Assembly (NCBI GenBank): GCA_964036045.1
Contig: OZ038378.1
Coordinates: forward strand, 27,055,450-27,119,449
From: Eutreptiella sp. 'Long Island Sound 2002'
Lineage: Eukaryota > Euglenozoa > Euglenophyceae > Eutreptiales > Eutreptiaceae
Reading direction: 5' to 3'
Length of the DNA stretch: 64,000 nt
This document shows, piece after piece, positions 9,528 to 23,084 of the stretch. The stretch's first letter is position 1. Each line of letters opens with the position of its first letter. The position numbers and the translations under genes were made by a program. Under the pieces are notes generated by a model. The model did no database searches and was not told where the DNA came from. It saw only the letters and a program-made list of their open reading frames with translations.

Positions 9528-9762
9528 ACGCATTTCACTGCCGTGGGCTTACCCATCCCTCGCGTGCCACTCGGGGCCACCTGAACCCCGAGTACCACGG
9601 GCTTCGCAGCGCCGCCCGGCAACAGCGCCGAGTCCGTGAAGGAGGAGCTGCGACCGGAACTTCGACTTCAGCGAGTTCCTTCGGCCGACCGGCAAGGCCG
9701 CACTCCCAGTTACAGCAACCGCCTCAACAACCACCCCCAGGACCAGTCCATTGAGGGGAACG
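9528..9762 (+). other. A1 leader between LTR and gag
   Basis: This is a GC-rich non-coding leader. Immediately after the LTR, where a primer-binding site should start with TGG, the sequence is acgcatttcactgcc, so no canonical tRNA primer site is visible. It lacks the expanded CGCAG-rich repeat seen at the same place in A2 and A3. Confidence 0.6.
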
Positions 9763-12700
9763 ATGGTTAATTGGCAGGAGGCGGGCAAGACGTGGCCGCA
9801 GCCCCACCCCCATGCGGTGCGCCTAATGCGTGGGTTGCTGTGGGGGCAGCACTACCGCCACAGCAATCCCCAGTGCGAAGGCGGCATGCCCGGGAGCTTC
9901 GAGCTCCGCAAGGACATAGGCCCCGACCGCCTGCAGGCAGTGGGAGACTGGCTGCGGGTGGAAGGATACGCCTACTGCTTCCGCCAGAAGTGCCGGAGGG
10001 TCTGGACCCGCCCAGACAGGCCCGGCGAAGGGCTGCGCCCCGACAGGATTGAGGAGGACGAGAAGCCCAACGAGTACCCGTCGGGCGCCACGATCAACGT
10101 CTCCATGTGGGACATGATCGAGAAGGAGTTCCCGGAGCTGGGGAACGAGCGCACTCTGCAGGGCAGCAGCAGCAGCGCGTCTCCTGGGAAGGAGAAGCGA
10201 TCCACCGGGGACAGGAGGCGGGACAGGAAGTGGCGGGAGTACCAGGAATCCCTGGCCGCCGAAGCCGCCCAAGGCGCCAAGGGCGGAACCCCAGCCCCCA
10301 GCCCCCAACGGGCCAGTGGCGGTCACCACCCCGGCCACACCACCCTTGGCGATTTCCTCCAAGTTCCCAAGCAGGCCAAGGCCAAGCCCCGTCAGCTGCA
10401 CCTGAGGAAGTCAGGACCCAGCAGCGACGTGGAGTCGGCCCACCGGGGGAGGATGCCGGCCGACGAGGCCAGCTCTAGCAGAAGCGTCGCTCCCGACCAA
10501 AGGGACGTGGCGCGCGCCTGCGAGCGCGCCTGTGGGGTGCCCTGCAACCTTCGGGTTGCCCGGCAACGGGCCACGCAGCAGAACGCTGCCGTGGAGGGCG
10601 CCGTCGGCATCGCCCATGAGGAGGCCACAGATTGGGGCAGAGGCATGGCCTTCCACGCCTCGACCGTGGCGGCCATCGCGCCCGGTCTCACGGCCGCAGC
10701 CGCCCAGGAGGCAGCGACTGCCAGGGTCAGGGGTGAGGTGGCGGCAGCCGCCGAGGACCCCACCTGACCCGGGAGGCCATTGCCTGCAAGGAGGCCGAGG
10801 TGAAGGCGCTGGAAGAGGCGCTTGCCCAAGAGAGGGCAAGGAAGGAGGCGGAGGAAAGGGCCCACACCGAAGCAACGGCCAAGGCCCAGGCGGACGCCGC
10901 CAGGAAGGACGCCATCGAGGCCGCGCGACGGAAGGTCGCTGAGGAGAGGGCCAGGACGGAGGCGGAGCTGGCAGCGCTGGAAGCGGAGAAGGCTCGGCTG
11001 CAGCGGGCTCGGGAAGCCGAGGCTGCCCGTGCTTGGGAGGAGGCCGAAGGGCGAGCTGCCGCAGCCGCGGCCGCCGCAATGGAGGAGGCGGAAGCCAAGC
11101 TCCAACGCGAGACTCCCCCTGGAGGATCCCGAGTGGAGACCCTTCGAAAGCTCTTCAAAGGGGACACCTCCTCCAAGATGACGCTGGATCTGGAGGAGGT
11201 CGACACGGGCAGCAGTGGGAGCAGTGGCCCCACCGCCTACAGACATAGGAAGGGTAAGGGGAAGACCCCCGAGAGGTCACGGAGGCCAGGGGACGGACAC
11301 CCCCACGACTCCGACCCCTTCTTCGACGCCAGCGACGGGGATGGACGAAACCGCCGACATCGCCGAGGAGTGGCTGGCGGAGGAGGCGGAGACGTCCCCA
11401 TGGAGCCCGAGGGTGAGGGTGAGGATCTCCCTCCTCCCTAACGGAGCTCGGAGTTTTCCGAGACCGAGACGCCTAGGTGGAGCGACCTGGACGAGGATGA
11501 AGACATGGACTTCGGTTACACGGAGAAGCCCCCATGCTCGGACCCAGCGAGGCGACCCGGCGGAGACCCACCGGGACCCCCTGGAGGACGCCCACCAAGT
11601 GGACCCCCTCGAGGCGGACCTCGGGGCGGGGGAGGACCCCCTGGACCGGGCGGACCCGGCGGAGGCCCTCCTGGAGGACCCCCTGGGGACCCCGACGACC
11701 CACCAGGGAACAGTGACCCGGATGCCACCTGGCGGTGGATCGTCCACCTCCGCAGGAGGGTCCAGTTCCTCGAGCGCGAGGTAGACACGGGCAAGGGCAA
11801 GATGATCCGCATCGCCAGGGTCGCCGCGGGCGCACAGAAGGAGCTGGACATCGCCAAGACGGAGATGGTCAAGATCACCAAGGTCGCCACCGCCGCCCAG
11901 AGGGAGCTGGACATCGCCAGGGGCGAGACCAGGCTGCTGAACAAGGTCATCAACGGCCTGCAGCAGAGGTTGGACGAGCTGGAAGGCCGTGGCAGCGTCG
12001 GCAGCAACCACCCACCCCTGGAGTCTGGCTCGTCGGACGACGGCTGGGGACCTGGACCAGGTCCAGGCAGAGCCCACGCCCCCGGCGGAGCCCCCAGGAG
12101 TCGCCCCAGCGCCAGTACCGCCTCTCTCAGCGCCCCCTCTCACCACAGCGCGGGCCGCCGCAACGAGCGCGTGCCGCCCGGCAGTGGCAGTGAGGAGTGG
12201 CGTGATGAGTGGCTCAGGGCGGAGCACCACAACCGCCGTGCTCCACCGCGGACACCGGTACGCCCCCGACGCCCCGCACCAGCCCCGGAGCCAATCCCAA
12301 TGGCTGGCGGGCGTTATGGTGGACTCAGGGATGAGGTCCCCGGAGGGGACGTGGAGTGGGATGTCGGCGGAGGCGAGGGAGACCTGGAGGAGTTCGGCAT
12401 TACCCCGCCGCGTGGTGTACGACGGGAGGCCGCTGAACGCAGCCGCCGGCGCCGTGATGAGGAGGCATACATGGAAGGAGTACCGCGTGAACATCTAGGT
12501 TCAGCGTACATGGAAGAACCACGGCGTAGCCACACGGATACCGTGGAGGAGATGGAAGTGGCGGCCGTGGGAGTCCGTGGGGGACGCCGATGGGAACCTC
12601 GGTTGACCTCGCGGCCGGCGTTCATGGTCTCTAAGGCGGCGGATGCCGCCGTGTGGGAAGACCTGAAGGACATCAAGCCCCCCATGTACGATGGCAACCC

Positions 12701-14094
12701 CCTCAACCTCGACGCTTCTTGGAGAACCTGGACGATTGGGGGGTGACCGTCACTGAAGACATGGATCCCGCAGATGCGGAGAGATATGTCTTCAAACGGT
12801 TCAGGTACCGCCTGCTGGAAGTGCTCCAAGAGTTATACTTCGTGGCGACCAAGGAGGGGAAAATCAAGACCCTCAAGGAAGCCAAGAAGTGGCTCAACGA
12901 GGGGGAGCGGGTGGACGCTCCGCAGGTGGCTGCCAAGCGGTGGAAGTCCATCAAGCTTCAGCATGATGGACGGGAGATCCGCCTAGGAGGATGGCGGGAC
13001 TTCCTGGGGCAATACACCCTCTTCCGCCGCAACGTGGAGGACTGGAATGAGGGTGACCAGCAGGCCCGCCTGCTCTCCATGCTGCCGGAAGCATGGATCA
13101 AGAGAGTCACCAAGTAGGAAGCCAAGAGGGCCAAGTCCAACCACACGGTCAGGATGATGCTCCCCAAGGAGTGTCATACGAACATGGAGGCTTGAACAAG
13201 GAAGAACGTGGCCCGGGATTTCAAACGGCACTCCCTGCGGAACGCCCTCCTCATCACCGTCACGGGCGATCGCGAGAAGACCGCGATGTGGCGCCTTGAT
13301 GAGTGTGACGTGAGCGGCCAGACCATCCGTCTGCAGGCCATCCCGGCGCGGATGAGTTGCGACGAGATCCTGGAGTGGGTTGGAGAGGAGGTACTCGGAA
13401 CCTCCACCACACCCGCAGGTTGGGGCCCGTCGACCGTGACGTCAACTACGTTGGCGAGGGGCCAGGCGGGGAAGCTGCCAAGGACCCAGCGGGAGCCGAT
13501 GGCGATGAGGCTCTCGTCGACGATGACGACGACGATGAGCCCGCCGAGATGGCCGTTTGTGCCTTCGTGGCCAACAACCTGAACGCGGGGAGCAACCAGG
13601 GAAGCTGGAAGCCCCTGCAGCAGGGTTCGAAGAAGAAGGAGAAGAAGGACCCCCGCCGCATTGGCAACCCTCCGCTGTCCTTTGGGGAGTTCATACGAGC
13701 TCACCCTCAGGGCTGTTTCGTGTGTTATGGGAGGAACAAAGGGTTCAACCATGACCACCGGACATGCCCCATCCACCAGGCCGACACGGAGGCCTATAAG
13801 AAGGTGCAGGGGTCGAAGAAGCGTGCACCCGCGGGTATCCGGGAGACCAAAGTGGAGGTCGACAAGGACGAGCTCTCCAAGCTGATGTCGGTGGGGACCG
13901 ACCTGGCCAAGGAGATCCAGGAGATCAAGAGGAACTGGGTCCCCAGGTCAGACAACAAGAACAAGGAGAACAAAGAGAACGACAAGAACAAGGACAAGGA
14001 CAAGAAGGGTAAGGAAGGGGGAAAGAAGAAGGGTGTCAACGAGGTTGATGCGGAGGAGAGTACCCCTACTACCACCAAAACCGACGCCCCTTAG
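9763..14094 (+). pseudogene. A1 gag, disrupted
   Basis: The start is set at the ATG of MVNWQEAGKTWP, the only start conserved in A1, A2 and A3. The domain order follows A2: N-terminal globular part, Ala/Glu-rich helix (about 10700-11100), Pro/Gly tract (about 11560-11710), capsid-like part (about 12620-13300), zinc knuckle CFVCYGRNKGFNHDHRTC (about 13716-13770) and a basic Lys/Asn/Asp tail. Lesions seen: 1-bp deletion near 10755, TAA at 11439, 1-bp deletion near 12712, TAG at 13115, TGA at 13193 and a deletion of about 10 bp near 13396. The final TAG (14092-14094) is the normal gag stop followed by CGG and in frame with pol. Confidence 0.8.
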
Positions 14095-17000
14095 CGGAGC
14101 CCCTGCAGCCAAGGGCCCCAGCTAGGGCGGTCGCAGGATGGTGTCGTGGGAAGCGCCACACCATCCCAGTCGGGAGAAGATAAGCACAAAGGGACTGCCG
14201 CGGGCGGAAGGCCCGGTCAGGCACCCAAAGCCAAAGACAGTCGCGGTGGCGGGGTGAGGGCAAGTGAAGGCACGAACCCTTGCACCCGTCCATCCTTCGC
14301 GACCAAGAATGTATTCGATGTGCTTCAAGATCTATCCGAGAGTATCGGAGGATCACCCGGACCGCAGCTGGATGCTGCAGATGGGCAGCCTGAGCCCATT
14401 GTCGATGATCTGCACCAGTCGCTTGTTGAGCTTCTGGAACGGCCGGAGATCCTGAGCTTGCACGCCGTGCGCCCTGTTGGGCGTGAGCGGCAGTTGCACC
14501 TTAAGGTCCGTGCCTTATGCGGGGAAGTGGAGAAGGTCTTCGACGTGTTGGTCGACACGGGAGCTCAGGTCAGCCTGGTCAAGGCTGGCCTACTTCCGCC
14601 AGAGTGTTTGACCGACAGTCGGAAATCTGTCAGGCTGAAGGTGGCGAACGGCCAGTACATGGTCGGAGGCACAAAGGAAGCGGCCATTGGGCTGCAGTTC
14701 GTGAACAACCGTGAGCTGAGCCGCCCGGACCTCAGCAAGGAAATCCTCCTGCAAGGTCGCTTCTACGAGGCCGAGATGGACTTGGACATGATCGTTGGGT
14801 ACGACTTCATGATGGTGACGGACTCCCGCGTTCTCCCGGCCCAGGCCTCAATGACCCTGTACCAGGACGACCAGCTCTCGTGGCTTTCGTCACCTGAGCA
14901 CCATGTGGAGTGCCAATGGATCCACCCAGAACGCAATCAGCTCGAAGTAGCCGTGCTGGGCACTGAGCCAACTGGGCCAGCAAACCAGGAGTACGGCGTA
15001 ATGCCGGAAGTGGCGAGCCGAGTGGTGGCGGACCTGGGAGCTTCGGATCTGGCCCTAGATGCGTTCTCTTCAGGAACCTCCGCCCATCTTCGGGTTTGTG
15101 AGAAGTACTGGAGCGCGCAGGACTCCGCGTGGAAGAAGCACTCGGGTCCGCATCAGGGTTTGATGTGGATCCATTGCCCCCGATGGGACATTCCAAGGGC
15201 GGTAGCGAAGATTCGCAGGAACCGCTCCAAGGCAGTGCTGGTTGTTCCTATGGGATGCACCGAGGAGGAAAGCACCCGAGATTGGGTGGTCTCATTGACC
15301 AACATGACCTTAAACAAGGTCGTCCTACGCTGGAGAGAGTGTCTATCAGGACGCTAAGGGACAGCCCATGCCGCCCCAGAGATGGCCAACGGAATTCCAC
15401 TATGTGGATGGGTGCCTTGAACAGGCCGACACCACGGACTTCGTGTGTGTCAACCGCATCATAGCGGAGCCATGGCGGCAATGCTTTGCGGTTTCCCCTG
15501 TTGACATCGGAGAATCGGAGGACCCCCTCACTGAAGAGGAGCTGGATCTAGTTCAGGGGTATATGGATCAGCCCTTTCACGACTGGGGAAGCCAGCGTGA
15601 GGGCAAGGGCCAGGACAAAGCCTGGTGGGAAGTGGACTCGATCGTCTCTGGTTCCTATGATGGGGATACCTTCGTAAGGAGGGTGCTGGATCACATGTCC
15701 AGCCAGGACGAGCCAATTGGCGGAAACCCACCCACCTACGGCGACCTGTTCCGAGGCAAGACCGGAAATGGCCCTTTGGGCCACCTGGGGCGACCACCTG
15801 AGCCGAAACCGAGTGGGGTCGCTACCCCTCAAGTAAGCTCAGTGGTCCAGGTGCCCGGAAAAGCCAAGGCGGAGTCCGATGAGTGCCCCAAGATCCAGGC
15901 ATTGAGGGCCAGGCTGAAGCAGGAGTATGGTGAAACCTTCTTCAGCGGAAAACCTGTGTTTCCCCCACCGGTGCGTTGACCGTATGGCGAGGCCAAGATA
16001 CGACTGAAGCAGGACCCCCGTGTGTATCGGCACCGGGAGTTCGCCCTAAGGAGCGAGAGGAAGGAGGCCATGGAGAAGATCCTCCGTGACTTCATCGAGA
16101 GAGGCTGGCTTGAGCCGTGCCACTCCGAATGAGCCTCTCCGTGCTTCGTCGTCCCCAAGAAGGTGGCCGGTGAGTGGCGGCTCGTGGTCGACTACCGCGG
16201 CCTAAATGCCCAAGCGCAGCATGACAGCTATACGCTGCCCCTCATTGAGGACATGCTGCAAAAACAACACCGGCGGAGGATCTTCACGGTGATTGACCTG
16301 AAACATGGTTATCATCAGATGCCTCTCGCCGAGGAGTCCCGTGCCTGCACAGCCATGAGCACCCCACTTGGACCTCTCCAGTGGAAGGTGATGCCCATGG
16401 GCGTTACCAACGGCAATGCGGCTTTTCAGCGGATGCTGGAGAACCTGCTTGAGCCGGTGCGTGACTGTGCAGACCCCTTCGTGGACGACGTGATCATCGC
16501 GTCCGGGGACCCCAGTATGAGCTATGAGGAGCTCCTGGAGGCACATGAGAGGGACGTCACCCGAGTGCTGGACCTTCTGGTTCGGCACAAACTCACGGGC
16601 AGCAGTGACAAGGCCACCATTGCGGTAAGCGAGGTGGTCTTCGCTGGCCACGTAGTTGGGAACGGGCAGCGGAAGCCCCTACCTGGCAAGGTGGCTGCGA
16701 TCGAGCACTGGAAAAAGCCCAAAACGGTCTCTGAGCTACGGGCGTATCTGGGGTTCTGCAACTACTACTCGGGGTATATCAAGATGTATGCCGAGTATTC
16801 AGCCCCCATGACGACCATGCTCAAGGGCAACCGAGAGGAGACCAAGGAGGGGTCCAAGAAGGCTCTGGTCTGGAATGCTGAGTCCGACCGTGCCTTTGAG
16901 GGGATGAAGCAGGCGCTGCTATCCGCAGTGGGTCTGCACCTCGTGGATCCTGACCGAGGGTTCGTCCTGCGCACCGACGCTTCCGACTACGCCGTTGGCG

Positions 17001-19079
17001 CTGTGTTGGAACAAGTGCTTGACGATGGGAGGCACGTGCCAGTGGCCTTCTGGAGCCGAGTCCTGGCGGAAGGCCAGAGACGGACGTGGACGCCCCGAGG
17101 AAAGGAGGAATATGCCATCGTCATGGCTCTCAGGAAATGGGTTGGGTACATAGCCCTCCATCCTGTCACCGTCTGCACCGACCATCAGAGTCTGCAGTCG
17201 TGGCACAAAGAGCATGTGGACACCCCCTCTGGTCCCGCCTCCCGACGGGCAAGATGGCATGAGACCTTGGCCAAGTTTGACCTCACGGTTGTGTATGTTC
17301 CTGGCAAGGACAACACCGTGGCGGACTGTCTCAGTAGGTGCGCCTATCCCGCCAGCAAGGGCATGACAGACGTGTCTGCCCATGGCGATGAGGCTAGGAC
17401 CGCTGAAGCAGAAGAATCATAGAAATGGAGCGCCTGATGGAGGAGGAGGGTGTTAAATGCTTCGTCGTCATGGCTGCGGATGCCCCCCTCGGAACGAGGA
17501 TGGGCAGAGCGGTCAGAGTACTCGCCCCTGAAGGAGCTGAGTCCGACAAGCACCTCTTCCCTGAATCTTGCCTCCAGGACGACTGGACCGACAACTACGC
17601 CAAGTCTGAGGCCTTTGAGGCTGAATATAGGGCTGTGACCGACCGTGATGACGGGCAGAAGTGGCCAAAGGGGCTGACTGAGGAGGATGGCAAGCTCTAC
17701 CGGAATGGTAAGCTGCTGGTCGCAGAGTCCCGAGTGCTCCAGCTATGTGAGGCTTGGCACCACCACATCATGCACCCAGGGGTCAAGAAGCAAGCCCTGG
17801 ACATGCAGCGCCGGTTTGAGATCGACCAGATTGGTCTCTACACCGCCATCAAGAAGGTCAGGAAGGGTTGCTCGGTCTGTCAGGCCTGCAATCCCGATAA
17901 CCGGAACGTCAAGGGGGAAGCCCAATAGACTCCGGTGCCTGACCAGCCCATGGAGAGCGTGGCCATGGACGTCTTCTCCATGCCCGAAGTGCACATAGGC
18001 AAGGAGACCTTTGACTGTGTGGTCCTTTGTGTGGACCGCCACAGCGGCTACGTAGTAGCCGTTCCGGCAAGCTAAAAGGGGTTGCTTGCCAAGGAAGTGG
18101 CAGTCATGATGATTCGTCATTGGCTGACCGTCTTTGACATCCCCCGCACCATTTGCAGTGACGGAGGGCCCCAGTTTACTGGTGGCTGGTTCAAGGCCAT
18201 GTGTTCCCTTATGGGAATACGTCATGCCAAGAGCGTCGCCTATCTCAGCCGGTCCAATGGGCGGGCTGAAGTGGCTGGAAGGCAGCTGTTCGAGAAGCTG
18301 CGCAAGATTCACATCACCAATCCACGTCGGAACTGGTTTGAGGAGATGTGGCCCGCTCTGAAGGCCCATCATGACACCCCCACTCCGGGTGGTTTGTCCC
18401 CTCACCAGATGTTGTTCGGCAGGGACCCCCTGGGTCGGGGACTTCCCTTGTCTGGTGATGGTATGGCCATGGACGCCAAGGAATTCTTCGCGCGGCAAGA
18501 GGCAACGGCGCGGGACGTCCGCCAGCAGCTGGAGAAGCAGCATGCTGAGCGTCAGAAGTCCGCCCCGAGCTCAACAGCACAAAAGTTCAGGGTGGGAGAC
18601 CCCGTGTGGGTGATCAGACCCCGCCCTATGGGCACCCACCGCACCAAGACCTGGTTCACATCCGGAGAGATGGTCCGCAGGATTGGTGAGGACACCTACC
18701 GCATCAAGGTGGGTCACGGACAGTTCCGGGAGCGCCACGAGAGTCAGCTCCGTGTGCGGGAACCCGACCTCCGTGGCCAGCATGTGTCCCTGGACTATGC
18801 CGCACATGAGGCTGATTTGGACGACGACTATGCTGAGCAGGACGACTATACCGTGGAGAAGATCCTGGCCCAGCGTCCGAACGCCTCGGCACCCGGAGGC
18901 CTGGAGTTCAAGGTTCGTTGGCGAGGCTAACGGCCGTCCGACGACACCTGGGAACCCGACTCCTCGTTCGTGCCGCGGATTAATACCCCCTTCATGCACT
19001 ACATCCGCAAGCACAAGACCAAGATCCACGTCTCGGACTTGGCAGCACTCACCCGGGCGATTGCAGCCAGGGGCGCCTG
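14095..19079 (+). pseudogene. A1 pol polyprotein, disrupted
   Basis: The order is protease (VDTGAQVSLV near 14553), methyltransferase-like domain (about 15040-15330), RT (from about 16000; FVDDVIIAS near 16482), RNase H (LRTDASDYAVGAVL near 16970), integrase (zinc region near 17755-17890, then DVFSMPEV and ICSDGGPQFTG) and chromodomain (about 18840-18960). Lesions seen: 2-bp deletion near 15328, TGA at 15977 (shared with A3), TGA at 16130, 1-bp deletion near 17415, TAG at 17926, TAA at 18073 and TAA at 18928 inside the chromodomain. The integrase motif CSDRG reads CSDGG here. This copy cannot make a complete enzyme. Confidence 0.88.
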
Positions 19080-20561
19080 ATTACCGCCCTGAGCTCTCCC
19101 CTGATGCAGTTTGAGCACTTGTTTGGTCGACGGATCGTCGCTCACTTGCTTGCTCTCTTCCATCTTCCGGTGACCTGCCATCAGAGTGGCCATATACCCC
19201 CCCCCTGCTGAATCCAGAGGAGGATGGCCCCTCTCTTCCACGTCTATTCGTCACTCCCCGCCTGCTGAATCCTTGGGAAACCAGGCAGGGCGACTGACCT
19301 TGACATTTCCTGAGCTCTTGGGGCCTTGAAGCCCATGCGACGTTGCGCAACGGATGCCGCTGTCATCGGCATGGCGATTTTTTGGTGTGTGGTCTGGTCC
19401 CATGGCACTTGCGGGATCCAGACCAGTCTACGTGTGTCTGCAGACTATATATGGCCTGAACTCAGGCGTTTTCCTGTCCACCCTCCTGCATATGCCTTAT
19501 CCTAACCGGGGCGTGGTTTGGCGCTCTGTCCAGAGTGTGTTTACACGCCTATTTACCCCGTTTATTGCTTAATTTTCTGCCCCCCAGGATATGTACATCT
19601 GTATGTTGCCTGTTATCAGCCCATCACCGAGATGTGGACTGTTTTTTCCCCCGAAGAGGCACGAATCGGAATACGAGGCGCCCTGAGTCGCCGTGTACAT
19701 GCTCTTACATAAGGTCCAGCCTGGACCAGCACCTGAGTACAGATTCTTCTGTTTGAGTGCCCGTGATACTGTGTGCCCTAGTGGCTGTGATGTGCTGAGA
19801 TCCTGATGGCGCCAGGCGGGAAGCCCAGTTGCCTGACTACACTCCCAGCGGTCCGCCACTGTCAGTCCCAGTGTGAGCCTACCGACTCGCAGACGCACTT
19901 GCAGTAGGGTGGCGACCTCCGGTGTCCTGACCTTGGTCAGTCTGCCTGGGAAACTGGTGGTTTGAGGAGTCGACGCCTCCGCCCAGACTGCATGAGGACT
20001 CCCTCATGCATGGCCTTCGTGGTAATGGGGCCAGGGAAAAGACGGCCTTGATGCCCGATCCCTTATGGAGGAGCTTGTTCGACTTTACCACTCTGGACTC
20101 GCGTCGTGGATATGGACATGGTGGCCCAAGGAAGGACCCGTGGGGACTCTCCCCCAGACTGCGGCCTTGGGAAGCCTGGGGTAGCCTGATGGATCTTTGT
20201 GGTCGCTTTCGACCTGTGGGACCACCTCGGTCGTCGTGTGGCGCCTATGTTGGCCGTGTATGCCACTGCCACTTTGGTGGTGACCGTCGCAGCCGGCACC
20301 CGGCGCGCCTGGTATGGGTTAACGGGTCCTTTGGATGCCGAACAATCGCCGCCAGGACCCGGGACTTGATACTTGATACTATACTTGCAGTTACTAACAT
20401 CTACAGCATCGTACCTGTCTGACTGTGGGATTGTACTGGGCAGCCTAACCCGCAAATCAGCCTGAAGTGGAGATGTGACACCCCGCCCCCATTCAGGGGA
20501 TGGTCCTGGGTACCCGCTGCCATGCTTGGGTGTTATCGAGCCCCTCCCCAGGGTTTGCTCT
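19080..20561 (+). other. A1 3' non-coding region, about 1.5 kb
   Basis: No supported gene lies between the chromodomain stop and the polypurine tract. The region is conserved in all four A copies. It holds two copies of CTGCTGAATCC, 57 bp apart (19205 and 19262; also 54261 and 54318 in A3), and a TATA-like GACTATATATGGCC near 19443. The last 60 bp include GGTCCTGGGTACCCGC (about 20502-20517), which is nearly complementary to the LTR start. Confidence 0.65.
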
Positions 20562-20572
20562 AAGGAGGGGGG
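20562..20572 (+). promoter_or_regulatory. A1 polypurine tract
   Basis: AAGGAGGGGGG directly abuts the TGAAGCGG start of the 3' LTR. The same 11 bases precede the LTR in A2 and A4 on the minus strand. In LTR elements this RNase H-resistant purine run primes plus-strand DNA synthesis. Confidence 0.9.
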
Positions 20573-23084
20573 TGAAGCGGTGCCCAGAACCTATGGCCCA
20601 TGGCCCGGAGGCCTGTGAGCCGTCACAGCCGTTATGGCCCATGGCCCGGAGGCCTGTGAGCCGTCACACCCGTGCGGAAGCCGTTGACACCGGCCGTCAG
20701 CGGGATATCCCTGTTCTCTAACCCGCAAAATCTGGAATCCAATTTCTAACCATTAAATCGATGTGGAATTACCATAATTTTACTGTCTTGGCCGATTTGC
20801 GGTTAGAAATCGGTGAAATACCCGATTTCTACCGCGATTTCTAATTGTCGTGAAATCGCCGCCTGACGTCGCCCGTTCCGTGCACTGCATTAGATGATTC
20901 TGTAAAACGATCTTTCTTGAAGTCAAGACTGAAACACTCATCGAGTGATCCGCAACTTTTTCCTTGATAAAACGCATCGCGTCCCAGATTTTTCCCTGAA
21001 AATCTGGGCGGCCGAAGGCGCTTTGAACCCCCAAGGTGAGATAACAAGGGTTACGAGCGTTCAAGCGCCCAAGGACGAATTAACGTGCCTCATAGGCACT
21101 GTGTATGAGGTTTTGCCCCCCATAGTCATAGGATGAGGCCAAAGGATCCCAACTCCATAGGCCCAAAGGGTTATTTATTTTGAGTGTTTTCAGAGAAATG
21201 GGCAATCTCACGTACTCGGCATCCAAGTACGTGTAGAAGTATGTTGGTTTGGCGTTTTCTCCCTCTTTGCTTGCCTCTACATCCGGGGCATACAACTTGT
21301 CTTCCCCGGATAGTACATATATGATCTCCATATATACATTGGCAATAGATTTTGCGTGCATGCTAAAATTCGGCTTTCCGAAAGGAGGTCGATTTTCGAC
21401 CAAAGCACTTGCATGCGTGTTAAGGGACCAAAGTTACTCTAGAATATAGGCATACTTTGATTCTAGGCCACTAAGTTGGGTGTAGAAGGCGAGGGTAGGG
21501 TTGTATGCCATATTTGGTGTCATATCACGTGCCCATTTGGCGGGTGCACCATTCTAAGACTAACCCGCCAATGGACCCCATATCGCACGAAGCCCTTCGT
21601 TGTACTCCCAACCAACACTCACAAGCCTAACTATCGTGAAGAGACGCTTGTGGAGCGCTCCCGAAGCGATGCGTTGCAAGCAAGGTGTATTTTTTGCAAT
21701 ATTCCATTTTTGCATGTGCCCACTTGGGAGGCAGCGTGCGCGACGTTCCAAAGCGCCCCAAGTGGAGCACATATGTGGAATCGGAGGTCATTGGTGTCGA
21801 GTCATTGTGTTTAGAAGGATTGGTCGATTACTCAATCCAAGCCGAAGATATTATAGTATATTTGTGTAGTTTTCAAGGCACTTTTGCGTGTTTTTTCGCC
21901 AATTTTGCTGTTTTTTGCCCGTCATGATGTCAAGTGACGATCGTGTATCTCAACGTTGCGCCCAATTGACATGATGACCCAAGTATGTTATGAGGGTACA
22001 TACTTCGGTGCCCAACATATCTTGGACCCGGCGAATAACTCCCCTTGGGCTTGGCATACCGTGGCCGCCATGTTGGCATTTTGGGACGATCCCAAATCAT
22101 GGGCTCACTTAGCGACCCTGCCATTCCCAAAACCGGAGGGGTTTGGGCGACGCCCAAAAGATATGTTGGACGCATATGACTTGATACCAATCCTATGGCA
22201 CACTCCGGTCCAAGTCGGGCATGTGCCTCATTCGCCCCAACCATGAGTGTGCGCATTTTCGGCCATTTTGAGCAATTTTCCACATTTTCTGCCCGCCGTG
22301 CACCATGTTCAGCCCCCTCGTGCACGCCGGACGCATGGACCAATGAACCATATATGACATGGGTGTTATGGATAATGGTCCCCATGGTTCGCCCCCCACG
22401 TGGGCGAAGCGGAGCAACCTTCGTCAAGGTGCTAGCCCAAGGTGAGTGTGGACGATTTTGCCATTTTGGCCATTGTGGACCCAATTTGGATTGTCGACAC
22501 GCCGACCGGCATGGAGATCTTTAAGAGCCAAGTGCATGGGAGTCTCTGTTGGACTCCTGGTGGATCGCATATGGAATGGCGGATCGGATTTTCAAGCCGG
22601 CGTGGAGATATACCATTGGGGGTACCCCGAATTTTGGCTCATTTTGAGCAGCCAAAATGACCCCCTTTTGGGACCCCAATTTCACCCCCCCCCCGTGTGG
22701 TCAATTGGCGGCCCCATATCTCTATGCCCACAAGGAGCCCGGACCTAATTTCAAGTTGCGCACTCAGATATAGGTCCTAGGTCCTGCCTCCTAGCCTGTG
22801 AGTCATTGGCCTTGCCCTGGCTGGGCGAGCCACGCGTGAGAATGACGCCAATTTTGGTGATTTTGGCATCATGACCCCACTTGACGAACCCGTGGTGCCC
22901 TGATGCCGGGACCTCAGAGGGAACCAGGTTGGATGAGGGCTCCAGGGAGTTCCTATTTGAAGGGCATAGGGTCAGTTGTCTCGTCCCTACCTCTGGCGGG
23001 TCCGGACGGGGGGTCAATTTTGGAGATTTTTGAGCTAATATCAGTTTGAGCTGAAACAGCCCATTTTCAGCTACCAACTCCTAG
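20573..23084 (+). repeat. A1 3' LTR, truncated by insertion of A2
   Basis: It is homologous to 6527-9033 of the 5' LTR, including the 41-bp duplication and U3 inverted repeat, with scattered single-base differences. It stops after CAACTCCTAG at 23084, where the reversed A2 LTR starts (TGACGCG). The five bases before the junction, cctag, are the expected left target-site copy of A2. The remaining 490 bp or so should lie on the far side of A2. Confidence 0.88.

Larger units (their letters stand above)
6527..23084 (+). mobile_element. Element A1: chromovirus (Ty3/gypsy) copy, decayed, 3' LTR truncated by A2
   Basis: The copy runs 5' LTR 6527-9527, leader, gag 9763-14094, pol 14095-19079, 3' non-coding region, polypurine tract 20562-20572 and 3' LTR 20573-23084. 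The first and last parts match as a direct repeat of about 2.5 kb with few differences by eye. The 3' LTR stops at 23084, about 490 bp short, exactly where element A2 begins in the opposite orientation. Gag and pol carry at least thirteen disabling changes, so A1 is the most decayed A copy. Its U3 belongs to a different LTR subfamily from A2-A4. Confidence 0.9.

Noticed and set aside
10107-10478. Overlapping frames of 120-220 codons across gag in all A copies
   Set aside because: They are alternative readings of Pro/Gly/Ala-rich gag and are not conserved as proteins between copies.
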